A DNA stretch of 64,000 nucleotides from Ruminococcus callidus (GTDB lineage Bacteria; Bacillota; Clostridia; Oscillospirales; Ruminococcaceae): positions 38,470 through 102,469 of the forward strand of contig NZ_JAJFCK010000006.1 of assembly GCF_020709055.1 (NCBI RefSeq). Direction: 5' to 3'. The position numbers and the translations under genes were made by a program. The notes beneath the pieces are model-generated. The model searched no databases, was not told where the DNA came from, and worked only from the letters and a program-made list of their open reading frames with translations. The number at the start of each line of letters is the position of its first letter. Position 1 is the first letter of the stretch. Shown here piece by piece: positions 20,571-29,453 of the stretch.

Positions 20571-21803
20571 ATGGCATATGCAAAATTCACACCGGAAATG
20601 AAGAAGACCTATACCATTCTTGCACCCAACATGCTCCCCATTCACTTCCACCTGCTCATTCGCATTCTGGAACAGTTCGGGTATCACGTGGTACTGCTGG
20701 AGTCCACCTCCCGCACTGTGGTGGAGGAGGGACTGAAAAACGTCCACAACGACACCTGCTATCCGGCACTGCTGGTTGTGGGACAGTTTATGGAGGCGCT
20801 GAAGAGCGGCAAGTATGACATCGACCACACCGCCCTGCTTATCACCCAGACCGGCGGCGGATGCCGTGCGTCCAATTACATCCATCTGCTGCGCAAGTGC
20901 ATGGCGGAGCAGTTCCCGCAGGTGCCGGTCATCTCCCTGAACTTCGCCGGACTGGAAAAGGACAGCAGTCTGGAACTGACACCGGCGCTGTGCATCAAAA
21001 TGGTCTACGCCGTCCTGTACGCCGATCTGCTCATGACGCTGTTCAACCAGTGCCGTCCCTACGAGCTGAACGAGGGCGAGTCCCAGCAGGTGCTGGACGC
21101 ATGGCAGGAGAAGCTGCCCAAGCTGTTCGAGAGCAACAAGTTCCTCTCCGCCGAAAAGACCTACGCCCAGATTCTCAGGGACTTCGCTGCCATCCCCCGC
21201 AGCAAGAAGCCCAAGATCAAGGTGGGCATCATCGGCGAGATCTACGTCAAGTATTCCCCGCTGGCGAACAACCATCTGGAAGACTTCCTCATCTCCGAGG
21301 GCTGCGAACCCGTTGTGCCCACGCTGCTGGAATTTATCCTGTACTGCGCTGCCAACAGCGAGACTAACAGCCACCTGTACGACTACAGGAACTTCAAGAC
21401 GCTGGCGTTCGGGCTGGGGTACAAGTTCCTCCACAGCAAGCAGGTGCAGATGATCCGGGCGATCCAGAAGCACGGCGAGTTCACCCCACCCCACGACTTC
21501 GAGGATCTGCGCCGTGCCGCAGACAAGTACATCAGTCAGGGCGTTTCCATGGGGGAGGGCTGGATGATCACCGCCGAAATGGCAGTGCTGGCGGAAACCG
21601 GCACAGAGAACATCATCTGCACGCAGCCGTTCGGCTGCCTGCCGAATCACATCGTGGCAAAGGGCATGGCACGCACCATCAAGAACGCCTACCCCAACGC
21701 CAACATTGTGGCGATCGACTATGACCCCGGCGCAACCAGAGTCAACCAGGAGAACCGCATCAAGCTGATGCTGGCAAATGCCAAGCTGGAGAGCCACTCC
21801 TGA
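20571..21803 (+). CDS. 2-hydroxyacyl-CoA dehydratase (HgdB)-like protein
   Basis: 410 residues, AAGGAGG upstream. It resembles the dehydratase subunit fold: NDTCYPALLVVGQF near the N-terminus, TGGGCRASNY, a PKIKVGIIGEIYVKYSP segment and CTQPFGCLPNHIVAKG near the C-terminus. Cysteines in these three motifs could carry an iron-sulfur cluster. Together with the preceding activase it forms a two-protein redox system of unknown substrate; related double-cubane cluster proteins reduce small molecules, so fermentation of a hydroxyacid is only one option. It ends before a strong bidirectional terminator. Confidence 0.8.
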   Translation: MAYAKFTPEMKKTYTILAPNMLPIHFHLLIRILEQFGYHVVLLESTSRTVVEEGLKNVHNDTCYPALLVVGQFMEALKSGKYDIDHTALLITQTGGGCRASNYIHLLRKCMAEQFPQVPVISLNFAGLEKDSSLELTPALCIKMVYAVLYADLLMTLFNQCRPYELNEGESQQVLDAWQEKLPKLFESNKFLSAEKTYAQILRDFAAIPRSKKPKIKVGIIGEIYVKYSPLANNHLEDFLISEGCEPVVPTLLEFILYCAANSETNSHLYDYRNFKTLAFGLGYKFLHSKQVQMIRAIQKHGEFTPPHDFEDLRRAADKYISQGVSMGEGWMITAEMAVLAETGTENIICTQPFGCLPNHIVAKGMARTIKNAYPNANIVAIDYDPGATRVNQENRIKLMLANAKLESHS

Positions 21804-21822
21804 TTCCAAGCAGCAACGCATC

Positions 21823-21858
21823 AAAAAGGCGAACGGAACCGCATTCCGCTCGCCTTTT
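21823..21858. terminator. Bidirectional terminator between dehydratase-like gene and aroK
   Basis: Stem AAAAGGCGAACGGAA pairing with TTCCGCTCGCCTTTT around a short loop, with one internal mismatch region. It separates two convergent transcripts. Confidence 0.8.
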
Positions 21859-21859
21859 G

Positions 21860-22384
21860 TCATATGCAACAAGAATTTTGGTTAAGAGCTTCCTGTACCG
21901 CAGCGATGACACGCTCCGCCATCTTCCTGGGGGACACGCCGCCGGCGACCACGCAGGAGGCATTGGCACGGTACACTGCCGCACGCTTTTGAAAGAGCTG
22001 TTCCAGTTCCTCCTTGGTGCTGCGCTGCACAATGGGGCGGTTGGTGTCGCCCTTGATGCGCCGATAGCAGGTGTCAAAGGACTCGTCCAGCAGCACCACA
22101 ACGCCCTCTTTCCGGGCAGCTGCTGCGCTGTCCGGATTCAGCATGGCACCGCCGCCGCAGGCGATGACCGCCTGTGTGCCGCAGAGCGTCCGGATCGCCT
22201 CTGCCTCGATCTTCCGGAAATACGGCTCGCCGTCCTGTGCGAAGATCTCCGGAATGCTGCGTCCCTCCTGCTCCACCAGATAGGCATCGGTGTCAATGAG
22301 GGGCAGCTTGAGCTGCCTGGCAACCAGTTCCCCCACGGTGGATTTGCCGCAGCCCATAAAGCCGCACAAAAAAATCGCTTTCAT
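21860..22384 (-). CDS. aroK: Shikimate kinase
   Basis: 174 residues. P-loop GFMGCGKST at the N-terminus, DTD shikimate/Mg motif (LIDTDAYLV), FRKIEAEAI, the GGG loop (VIACGGGAML) and an RP pair in the lid (TNRPIVQRS). It phosphorylates shikimate at the 3-OH in the chorismate pathway. It lies 9 bases after aroE in the operon fabD-aroE-aroK. Confidence 0.95.
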   Translation of the reverse strand: MKAIFLCGFMGCGKSTVGELVARQLKLPLIDTDAYLVEQEGRSIPEIFAQDGEPYFRKIEAEAIRTLCGTQAVIACGGGAMLNPDSAAAARKEGVVVLLDESFDTCYRRIKGDTNRPIVQRSTKEELEQLFQKRAAVYRANASCVVAGGVSPRKMAERVIAAVQEALNQNSCCI

Positions 22385-22393
22385 GCACCCTCC

Positions 22394-23233
22394 TCAGTGT
22401 GTGCCATTCTGCTGGTCGATGGTCTGTTCCATCTCCCGAATGATGGTGTCGATCTGCTCCTGGGTATAGCTGTCGCCGTTCCAGATCTCGTGGGCACGGA
22501 CTGCCTGCAATACCAGCATGGCTGCGCCGCCCTTTGCGGTCTTGCCCTGCGCCAGCGCCTTGCGGAGGAACAGCGTCTTGGTGGGATTATAGATCACGTC
22601 AAAGAAATAGTCCGCCTGATCAATCAGTTCGTCAGAAACCGGACAAGCGTCCGCCTTGGGGAACATGCCAACCGGCGAGGCGTTGATGATGACATCGAAC
22701 TTCTCGTGAATCTCTGCGGTCACGGCATACTGCACTCTGGCATCCGGCATCTGCTGTTTTGCCTCCTGAATGAAGGTCTCCACCAGCTTCCGATCCTGCG
22801 GGATGATGCCGATGGTCAGGTCTGCACCGCTGCGCAGCGCCTCGGTGGCGATCATACGTCCCACACCGCCGCAGCCAATGAGAAGCACCTTGCCGTCCAT
22901 GGGATAGTCCTTCACGGACATGGTGAAGCCGTCGCAGTCGGTGTTATAGCCCACCAGCTTGCCGTCTACGTTTGCCACGCAGTTGACGGAGTCGTAGCGC
23001 CTGGCGCTCTCGTCCAGCCGGTCTACCATGGGGATGACTGCCATCTTGTGGGGAATGGTGATGTTAAAGCCCTGTAAGCTCCGGAGAAACGGTTCTTTTT
23101 CCAGCAGGTGCTCCGGTGCGATATCGGTCAGGGTGTACTCTGCCTTTCTGCCCGCCATGGCAAACAGCCGCTCGTGGATAAACGGCGACATGGAGTGTCC
23201 CAGCGGGTGTCCGATCAATGTGTACTGTTCCAT
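22394..23233 (-). CDS. aroE: Shikimate dehydrogenase
   Basis: 279 residues. IGHPLGHSMSP binds shikimate, NITIPHK holds the catalytic Lys, NTDCDGF and GCGGVGRM (Rossmann glycine loop) are clear, and a PVGMFP motif is present. It reduces 3-dehydroshikimate with NADPH. Its start codon overlaps the fabD stop (TAATG), so translation is probably coupled to fabD. Confidence 0.95.
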   Translation of the reverse strand: MEQYTLIGHPLGHSMSPFIHERLFAMAGRKAEYTLTDIAPEHLLEKEPFLRSLQGFNITIPHKMAVIPMVDRLDESARRYDSVNCVANVDGKLVGYNTDCDGFTMSVKDYPMDGKVLLIGCGGVGRMIATEALRSGADLTIGIIPQDRKLVETFIQEAKQQMPDARVQYAVTAEIHEKFDVIINASPVGMFPKADACPVSDELIDQADYFFDVIYNPTKTLFLRKALAQGKTAKGGAAMLVLQAVRAHEIWNGDSYTQEQIDTIIREMEQTIDQQNGTH

Positions 23234-24144
23234 TATTCCAGAACTCCTTCCAGTGTCTCACAGTTCTCGCAGTTCTTTGCGGTAACACCCTTGAGCGTCT
23301 TTTTCACCAGACCGGTCAGCACGTTCTTCGGACCGAACTCGATGTAGCGTGTGATGCCGGCTGCCTGCATGGCTGCCAGCTCATCGGTGAAGCGTACCGG
23401 CGAAACAATGTGCTCTGCCAGTGCCTTGGGCATATCGGAGAAGTCTGTGCGCACACCGCCCAGCACGTTGGAGTAGAACGGCACCTTCGGTGCGGCAAAT
23501 TTCACATCCCTGACTGCCTCATAGAACGCATCGGCTGCCGGCTGCATGAACTTGGTGTGGAATGCGCTTGCCACAGCCAGCATCACGGTTCTGCCCTTCT
23601 GCGCTGCGCACGCCTCGGCTGCCTTTTCCACAGCGGCACGGTCGCCGGCGATGACCGTCTGAACGGCGGAGTTATAGTTTGCCGGGACAACATAGCCCTC
23701 GGTCTCGGCACAGATGCGCTCCACCTCTGCCGGCGCCAGCTTCAGCACAGCGCACATTGCCCCGTCTGCTGCCGCAGCTGCGGCATCCATTGCCTCGGAA
23801 CGGGCCTTGATGACCTTGAAGCCGTCCTCCAGGGACAGCATACCGGCAGCTACCATTGCGGCGTACTCGCCCAGCGAATGGCCGGCAACGGCGTCATACG
23901 TAAAACCTCGCTTCTTAGCTGCCTCCAGGCATATCAGAGAGGTCGCCATAATGGCAGGCTGTGCGTAAATGGTGCGCCCCAGCGTCTGTGCGTCAGCATC
24001 TGCAACAATGGCGAACAAATCAAAGCCCAGCGCCTCGGATGCTGCCTCATAAATGGATTCCAGTTCGGCATCCTGCTTTACCAGATCCAGTCCCATCTTT
24101 TCATACTGGGAACCCTGTCCCGAAAAAAGTGCGATCGTTGTCAT
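23233..24144 (-). CDS. fabD: Malonyl-CoA:ACP transacylase
   Basis: 303 residues from MTTIALFSGQGSQ; GAAAGGA upstream excludes the 14-codon extension. The catalytic Ser is in AGHSLGEYAA, the Arg is in KARSEAM and the His is in SAFHTKFM. It loads malonyl groups from CoA onto the acyl carrier protein. It is separated from the main FAS II operon: it faces away from fabH and leads a transcript with two shikimate genes. Confidence 0.96.
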   Translation of the reverse strand: MTTIALFSGQGSQYEKMGLDLVKQDAELESIYEAASEALGFDLFAIVADADAQTLGRTIYAQPAIMATSLICLEAAKKRGFTYDAVAGHSLGEYAAMVAAGMLSLEDGFKVIKARSEAMDAAAAAADGAMCAVLKLAPAEVERICAETEGYVVPANYNSAVQTVIAGDRAAVEKAAEACAAQKGRTVMLAVASAFHTKFMQPAADAFYEAVRDVKFAAPKVPFYSNVLGGVRTDFSDMPKALAEHIVSPVRFTDELAAMQAAGITRYIEFGPKNVLTGLVKKTLKGVTAKNCENCETLEGVLE

Positions 24145-24256
24145 AATATCTGATCCTTTCTCATGGAGATGTACAAATCTGCACAAATATCCACGTTAAA
24201 TTTTGTGCAAAAAATAGTATTTCACTTTTTCTACCTTGAAAAGTTCCCGTTTTACA

Positions 24257-24285
24257 TTGCAAAACGCTGTAAAATCATCTATAAT
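24257..24285 (+). promoter_or_regulatory. Sigma-A promoter of the FAS II/ACC operon
   Basis: TTGCAA, 17 bases, TATAAT, in the gap between divergent fabD and fabH. TTTACA begins 6 bases before the -35 box. I could not recognise a FapR or FabT operator by eye. Confidence 0.7.
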
Positions 24286-24516
24286 AGAAGAGTGTGTAGC
24301 CGCAAAGCCTGCCGGGATATCTCCACAGGACGGCAATACTATTTTTGCAGACCGCATCCGGCATTTTTCGCCGGTGCGGCCCCTGCTTCTATCATAACAC
24401 AAAAAAGCAAAAGAAACAATAGGACGCACCGAATTTTTTTCAGCGGCAGCGCATTTCGGGATCTTTGCCGGCGCAGCCTGCCGCCGGTGCGCCCTGTGAA
24501 CGGAGGAATTTTTGGC
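24286..24516 (+). other. Long untranslated leader of fabH
   Basis: About 225 bases lie between the promoter and fabH. GC-rich short hairpins can be drawn (for example GCATCCGGC with GCCGGTGC near 24355) but no known riboswitch pattern or terminator with a T-run was seen. It may hold control elements. Confidence 0.35.
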
Positions 24517-25524
24517 ATGGGCATTCATGTTTTAGGCACAGGCAGCTATACCCCTGAATTTCAGGTGACAAACGACGATATGGCAAAAATCGTAGAAACC
24601 AACGACGAGTGGATCCGGACACGCACCGGCATCGGCACACGCCATATTTCGGATGGCGAGCCGACCTGGTACATGGGCGTTCAGGCAGCCAAGCGTGCCA
24701 TTGAGGCAGCGGGCATTGATCCGGCGGAGATCGGTCTGCTGATCGACACCACCATTACACCGGAATACTGCACACCCTCTATGTCCTGCATCATTCAGGG
24801 CAAGATCGGCGCTGTGAACGCAGCCTGCTTCGATCTGAACGCAGCCTGCTCCGGCTTTGTCTATGCCATGGACACCGCACACCGCTTCCTGAAAACCGAT
24901 TCCTCCATCCGATATGCGCTGGTCATCGCCAACGAGAGTCTGTCGAAGATCACCAACTACAGCGACCGCTCCTCCTGCATTCTCTTCGGGGACGGCGCTG
25001 CTGCGGCACTGATCGAATACAAGGAAGATGCTCTGTACACCAGCCATCTGGGCGCAGACGGCACGGGTGCCAAGTATCTCTATGCCCACAGCGCCCTGCC
25101 CCAGTCGCCATTCGTAAAGCCGGAACGTCTGGCAGAATACGATGACGGCATGGGCCCCGGTCCGGAGGGCTGGGAGCACACCATGCTGCAGGACGGCAGA
25201 GAGGTGTACAAGTTCGCCACCCACGCACTGGCAAAGGCGGCAACCATGGCAGCCGAAAAGATCGGCTTCGACCTGAATGATCTGGACAAGATCGTCCCCC
25301 ATCAGGCAAACATGCGCATCATCGAAACTGCCATGAAGTTCCTGAAACAGCCCATGGAAAAGGTCATCACCAACATTGAATACCACGGCAACACCTCCAG
25401 CGCTTCGATTCCCATCGCTTTTGATGAGGCGATCCGTGCCGGAAAGATCCAGCGTGGCGAAAAGGTGTGTCTGGTGGGCTTCGGCGCAGGTCTGACCTAT
25501 GCCGCACTCATTATGGAATACTAA
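24517..25524 (+). CDS. fabH: Beta-ketoacyl-ACP synthase III
   Basis: 335 residues from ATG with CGGAGG 10 bases upstream. The Cys-His-Asn triad is Cys111 (NAACSGF), His262 (PHQANM) and Asn292 (YHGNTSS). It starts fatty acid synthesis by condensing an acyl-CoA with malonyl-ACP; primer preference (acetyl or branched) cannot be told from sequence. First gene of a run of ten lipid genes on the plus strand. Confidence 0.96.
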   Translation: MGIHVLGTGSYTPEFQVTNDDMAKIVETNDEWIRTRTGIGTRHISDGEPTWYMGVQAAKRAIEAAGIDPAEIGLLIDTTITPEYCTPSMSCIIQGKIGAVNAACFDLNAACSGFVYAMDTAHRFLKTDSSIRYALVIANESLSKITNYSDRSSCILFGDGAAAALIEYKEDALYTSHLGADGTGAKYLYAHSALPQSPFVKPERLAEYDDGMGPGPEGWEHTMLQDGREVYKFATHALAKAATMAAEKIGFDLNDLDKIVPHQANMRIIETAMKFLKQPMEKVITNIEYHGNTSSASIPIAFDEAIRAGKIQRGEKVCLVGFGAGLTYAALIMEY

Positions 25525-25532
25525 TACATTTT

Positions 25533-25694
25533 AGAGCTCGTGTTCATAGGCGTCTATCTACGTCTTTTCGGCAAATTTTGTTGCATACTGCGTTAAAAAT
25601 TCTTGCCATACGAAAGTATGCCTGCAAATTTTTGCCTTGTCTGCAAAAAAATTTGCTCGAAAATCCGCATATATTTCCTATGAATACAAGCTCT
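25533..25694. repeat. 162-base palindromic intergenic repeat, unit 1
   Basis: The ends are an 18-base inverted repeat (AGAGCTCGTGTTCATAGG against its complement at the right end, 16 of 18 matching). The inside contains TACGAAAGTA and further inverted blocks. The unit recurs in opposite orientation at 27504-27665. It fills the 208-base gap between fabH and fabK. It looks like a MITE or large hairpin element. Confidence 0.7.
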
Positions 25695-25732
25695 TAATCA
25701 ATCAATCCCAACTGGAAAGGATGTATCTCGAT

Positions 25733-26659
25733 ATGGAAACCAGAATTACCAAACTGCTGGGGTGCAAGTACCCCATGATTCAGGGCGGCATGGCGTGGAT
25801 CGCCGAGAGCACACTGGCTTCGGCAGTGTCCAACGCCGGCGCAGTCGGTCTGATCGCAGGCGGCAGCGCCCCCATCGACTATCTGCGGGAACAGATCCGC
25901 ACCTGCAAAGAAAAGACACAGAACCCCTTTGGCGTGAACATCATGCTCATGAGCCCCAACGCCGATGATCTGGCACAGCTGGTCATTGATGAACACGTGC
26001 CCATCGTCACCACTGGCGCAGGCAACCCCGGCAAGTATATGGACGCATGGAAGGCAGCCGGCATCAAGGTGATTCCGGTGGTTCCGTCTGTGGCGCTGGC
26101 AAAGCGCATGGAACGTGCCGGCGCTGATGCTGTTGTTGCAGAGGGCACCGAGTCCGGCGGACACATCGGCATGAACACCACCATGTGTCTGGTGCCGCAG
26201 GTCGTGGATGCGGTAGACATTCCGGTCATCGCTGCCGGCGGTATCGCAGACGGCAGAGGTATCGCTGCAGCATTCATGCTGGGCGCTGAGGGTGTCCAGC
26301 TGGGCACACGGTTCCTCGCCACAGAGGAATGCCAGATCTCCCCGAAATACAAGGAGCTGGTACTCAAGGCAAAGGACACCGACAACCAGATCACCGGCTT
26401 CTACTCCGGCAGCCCCTGCCGCGGCATCAAGACCAAGTATACCAAGAAATTGCAGGCAATGGAAAAGGCAGCCTGCCCGCCGGAGGACTTTGAGGCAATG
26501 ACCGTCGGCTCTCTGCGCAAGGCAGTGGTAGACGGCAACGTGGACGAGGGTTCATTCCTGTGCGGTCTGATCGCCGGTATGATCCACGAGATCAAACCCT
26601 GCAAAGAGGTTATCGACGAGATGTGGGCACAGGCGTTCCGGTTACTGGGCAAAAACTGA
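25733..26659 (+). CDS. fabK: FMN-dependent enoyl-ACP reductase II
   Basis: 308 residues. TIM-barrel nitronate-monooxygenase-like enzyme: PMIQGGMAWIA, NPFGVNIMLMSP, AEGTESGGHIG and AAGGIADGRGIAAAFMLGAEGVQLGTRF. It reduces trans-2-enoyl-ACP, the last step of each elongation round; no fabI is present, so this is likely the enoyl reductase. ATG at 25733 is chosen because GGAAAGG lies 12 bases upstream, whereas the earlier ATG abuts it. Confidence 0.95.
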   Translation: METRITKLLGCKYPMIQGGMAWIAESTLASAVSNAGAVGLIAGGSAPIDYLREQIRTCKEKTQNPFGVNIMLMSPNADDLAQLVIDEHVPIVTTGAGNPGKYMDAWKAAGIKVIPVVPSVALAKRMERAGADAVVAEGTESGGHIGMNTTMCLVPQVVDAVDIPVIAAGGIADGRGIAAAFMLGAEGVQLGTRFLATEECQISPKYKELVLKAKDTDNQITGFYSGSPCRGIKTKYTKKLQAMEKAACPPEDFEAMTVGSLRKAVVDGNVDEGSFLCGLIAGMIHEIKPCKEVIDEMWAQAFRLLGKN

Positions 26660-26682
26660 GTTGAGATAAAGGAGAAATTACC

Positions 26683-27423
26683 ATGGCAACAGCATTGATC
26701 ACAGGTGCTTCTCAGGGCATTGGCGCATGCATCGCCAAGCGTCTGGCGAAGGACGGTTATAATATCGCAATCAATCACTTCCCCAGCGATTCCGATAAGG
26801 CAAACGCTGAGAAGGTCGCAGAAGAGTGCCGCAGCTTCGGCGTAGAGGCAGAGCTTTTTGCCGCAAACGTGGCAGACTATGCCCAGTGCGAAGCAATGAC
26901 CAAGGCAGTAAAAGAGCGTTTCGGCTCGATCGACGCACTGGTCAACAACGCCGGCATCACCAAGGACGGTCTGATGGTGCGCATGTCTGAAGAGCAGTAC
27001 GACGCTGTCATCGCCGTCAACCAGAAAAGCGTGTTCAACATGATGAAGCTGGTGGGCGCTGTCATGATGCGCCAGCGTCACGGACACATTGTCAGTCTGG
27101 CATCCGTTGCCGGTCTGTACGGCAATCCGGGACAGATCAACTATTCCGCATCCAAGGCTGCCATCATCGGCATGACCAAGACCGTGGCAAAAGAGCTGGG
27201 CTCCCGCAATATCACCGTCAACGCTGTGGCACCAGGCTTCATCAAGACACCCATGACTGACGCTCTCACCGAGGAACAGCGCAGCAAGATGCTGGAGCTG
27301 GTGGCAATGAAGCGCTACGGCGACCCGCAGGAAGTGGCAAGCGTGATTTCTTTCCTGTGCTCTGAGGATGCAAGCTATGTCACCGGTCAGGTCGTTGAGA
27401 TCTCCGGCGGACTGATGATGTAA
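26683..27423 (+). CDS. fabG: 3-oxoacyl-ACP reductase
   Basis: 246 residues, short-chain dehydrogenase. TGASQGIG binds NADPH, NNAGITKDGL follows, and the active site is Tyr154 and Lys158 in YSASK with Ser in VSLASVAG. It reduces the beta-keto group in each elongation cycle. It lies 23 bases after fabK. Confidence 0.95.
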   Translation: MATALITGASQGIGACIAKRLAKDGYNIAINHFPSDSDKANAEKVAEECRSFGVEAELFAANVADYAQCEAMTKAVKERFGSIDALVNNAGITKDGLMVRMSEEQYDAVIAVNQKSVFNMMKLVGAVMMRQRHGHIVSLASVAGLYGNPGQINYSASKAAIIGMTKTVAKELGSRNITVNAVAPGFIKTPMTDALTEEQRSKMLELVAMKRYGDPQEVASVISFLCSEDASYVTGQVVEISGGLMM

Positions 27424-27491
27424 GGGGTTTCCCGTAACCCCCCCTCCACCAGCTTCGCTGGTTCCCCTCCCCCTTTCCGGGGAGGCAAGCT
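27424..27491. repeat. GC-rich intergenic repeat of the CTCCCC...GGGGAG type
   Basis: Contains ACCAGC-TTC-GCTGGT and CTCCCC-CTTTCC-GGGGAG hairpins, the same style as the copies near 33580, 33731, 46291 and 62541. Such repeats are common between genes in gut clostridia. Here it sits inside the fab operon. Confidence 0.55.
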
Positions 27492-27503
27492 GAAAATGCT
27501 TTC

Positions 27504-27665
27504 AGAGCTTGTATTCATAGGAAATATATGCGGATTTTCGAGCAAATTTTTTTGCAGACAAGGCAAAAATTTGCAGGCATACTTTCGTATGGCAAGTATT
27601 TTTCACGCAGGATGCAGCAAAATTTGCCGAAAAGACACTTGTATACGCTTGTGAAGACAGGTTCT
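27504..27665. repeat. 162-base palindromic intergenic repeat, unit 2 (inverted)
   Basis: The same length as the unit at 25533 and nearly identical over a core of about 130 bases, but in opposite orientation. One end is AGAGCTTGTATTCATAGG; the other end diverges (AGAACCTGTCTTCACAAG when read from outside), giving 13 of 18 matching end bases. It lies between fabG and fabF. The pair flanks fabK-fabG. Confidence 0.7.
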
Positions 27666-27716
27666 AAGAATTGAGAAACAAGCTTGCCGCACAGCTGCGG
27701 CAGAGAGCGAGGAACT

Positions 27717-28955
27717 ATGAAAAGAGTAGTCATCACCGGACTTGGCACAGTCAACCCGCTGGGCAGCACTGTGGAAAAGTTCTGGGAAAATGTAAAGAAG
27801 GGAACACTGGGTGTTTCCAAGATCGACAGCTTTGACACCACCGAACTGGGTGTCAGCGTTGCCGGTATCATCCGTGACTTCGATCCGGCGGAATACTTCG
27901 AACGCAAGGACATCCGCCACATGGAGCGGTTCACACAGATTGCCGTGGCATCGGCAGTTCAGGCGCTGAAAGATGCCGGCTCGGATTTCAAGGACATGGA
28001 TCCGTACCGTGTGGGCACCATCATCGGCTGCGGCATCGGCGGCATCGGCAGAATTGAGGAAGAGCATGACAAGTACCGTGCCAAGGGTCCGGGACGCATC
28101 TCGCCGTTCTTCGTACCCATGATGATCGGCAACATGGCTGCCGGTCAGGTTGCCATCCGCACCGGCTTCCGTGGCGACAACTTCTGCACCACCACTGCCT
28201 GCGCCTCCGCAACCCACGCCATCGGCGAGGCATTCCGCAAGATCAAGGACGGCTATCTGGATGTGTGCCTGTGCGGCGGCAGCGAATCCACTATTACAGA
28301 GTTCACACTGGGCGGTTTCCGCACCATGAAAGCGCTGACCACAGAGAGCGATCCGGCAAAGGCATCCACCCCGTTCGACCTGAACCGCGGCGGCTTTGTC
28401 CTGGGCGAAGGCTCTGCGGTACTGGTGCTGGAGGAATACGAACATGCCAAGGCACGCGGTGCCAAGATCTACTGCGAGCTGGCCGGCTACGGCGCAACCT
28501 GCGACGCATACCACATGACAGCTCCGGCAGACGAATGCGGTGCATCCTCCAGGGCAATGATCGAGGCGTACACCGAAGCCGGTCTGAAGCCGGAGGACAT
28601 CACCTATATCAATGCCCACGGCACCTCCACCCACCTGAACGATATGCTGGAAACCAAGGCGGTGAAGATCGCTCTGGGCGAGGAACAGGCACGAAAGGTC
28701 AAGATCAATTCCACCAAGTCCATGACCGGCCACATGCTGGGCGGCACGGGTGCTGTGGAGGCAGTTGTCTGTGCGCTGTCCATCCGGGACAGCTTCATCC
28801 ACCAGACCATCGGCTACACCACACCGGATCCGGAGTGCGATCTGGACTACTGTGTCGATGGACCGGTAGAAATGCCGGTCAGCGCCGCACTGTCGAACTC
28901 GCTGGGCTTTGGCGGACACAACGCCACCCTGTGCTTCAAAAAGTGCGTAGACTAA
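27717..28955 (+). CDS. fabF: Beta-ketoacyl-ACP synthase II
   Basis: 412 residues. Active-site Cys162 in TTACASATHA, His in NAHGTSTHLND and in NSTKSMTGHMLGG, plus the LSNSLGFGGHN C-terminus. It condenses malonyl-ACP with the growing acyl-ACP. The ribosome site GAGG lies shortly before ATG at 27717; an 11-codon upstream extension is possible but unlikely. The 293-base gap to fabG holds two repeats. Confidence 0.96.
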   Translation: MKRVVITGLGTVNPLGSTVEKFWENVKKGTLGVSKIDSFDTTELGVSVAGIIRDFDPAEYFERKDIRHMERFTQIAVASAVQALKDAGSDFKDMDPYRVGTIIGCGIGGIGRIEEEHDKYRAKGPGRISPFFVPMMIGNMAAGQVAIRTGFRGDNFCTTTACASATHAIGEAFRKIKDGYLDVCLCGGSESTITEFTLGGFRTMKALTTESDPAKASTPFDLNRGGFVLGEGSAVLVLEEYEHAKARGAKIYCELAGYGATCDAYHMTAPADECGASSRAMIEAYTEAGLKPEDITYINAHGTSTHLNDMLETKAVKIALGEEQARKVKINSTKSMTGHMLGGTGAVEAVVCALSIRDSFIHQTIGYTTPDPECDLDYCVDGPVEMPVSAALSNSLGFGGHNATLCFKKCVD

Positions 28956-28967
28956 GGAGAATCAGAC

Positions 28968-29441
28968 ATGAGTGAAAAAATTTATGATATGGTGACGCTG
29001 GAAACCATCGAGAAGCTGGCCGACCTCGTCGCCGCAAAGGATCTGGGCGAGATCACCATCGCATCGGAGGACAAGTGCATCACCATCAAGGGCAAGAAGT
29101 GCCCGCCGCCGATGCCGCCTATGGGTGTCCCCATGGCTGCGCCGGCTGCCGCTCCGGCAGCTGCTGCATCTGCTCCGGTTCCCGCAGCGGAGGAGAAGCC
29201 CCTCAGCGGCAAGATCATCAAGTCGCCCATCGTGGGCACATTCTACGCCTCTCCCTCTCCGGATCAGCCTCCCTTTGTACAGGTGGGCGACACCGTGAAA
29301 AAGGGCGATGTGATCATGATTATCGAATCCATGAAGCTGATGAATGAGGTGCAGAGCGATATGGACGGCACGGTTCAGGAGATTCTGGTGAAAAACGGCG
29401 AGGCGGTCGAGTATGACCAGCCGCTGATGATTCTTGCGTAA
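28968..29441 (+). CDS. accB: Biotin carboxyl carrier protein of acetyl-CoA carboxylase
   Basis: 157 residues. A flexible Pro/Ala-rich linker (about 46-75) precedes the biotinyl domain (about 80-157) with Lys123 in [10 protein letters not shown]. Ser replaces the more common Ala before the MK pair. The Lys is the BirA target. It shuttles the carboxyl group from AccC to AccD/AccA. GGAGAAT lies before the start. Confidence 0.95.
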   Translation: MSEKIYDMVTLETIEKLADLVAAKDLGEITIASEDKCITIKGKKCPPPMPPMGVPMAAPAAAPAAAASAPVPAAEEKPLSGKIIKSPIVGTFYASPSPDQPPFVQVGDTVKKGDVIMIIESMKLMNEVQSDMDGTVQEILVKNGEAVEYDQPLMILA

Positions 29442-29453
29442 AGGAGTGCAGAT

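Noticed and set aside
24145..24516. FapR or FabT operator in the fabD-fabH gap
   Set aside because: No clear match to the inverted-repeat forms I know; the AT-rich stretch near 24200-24285 is explained by the promoter alone.
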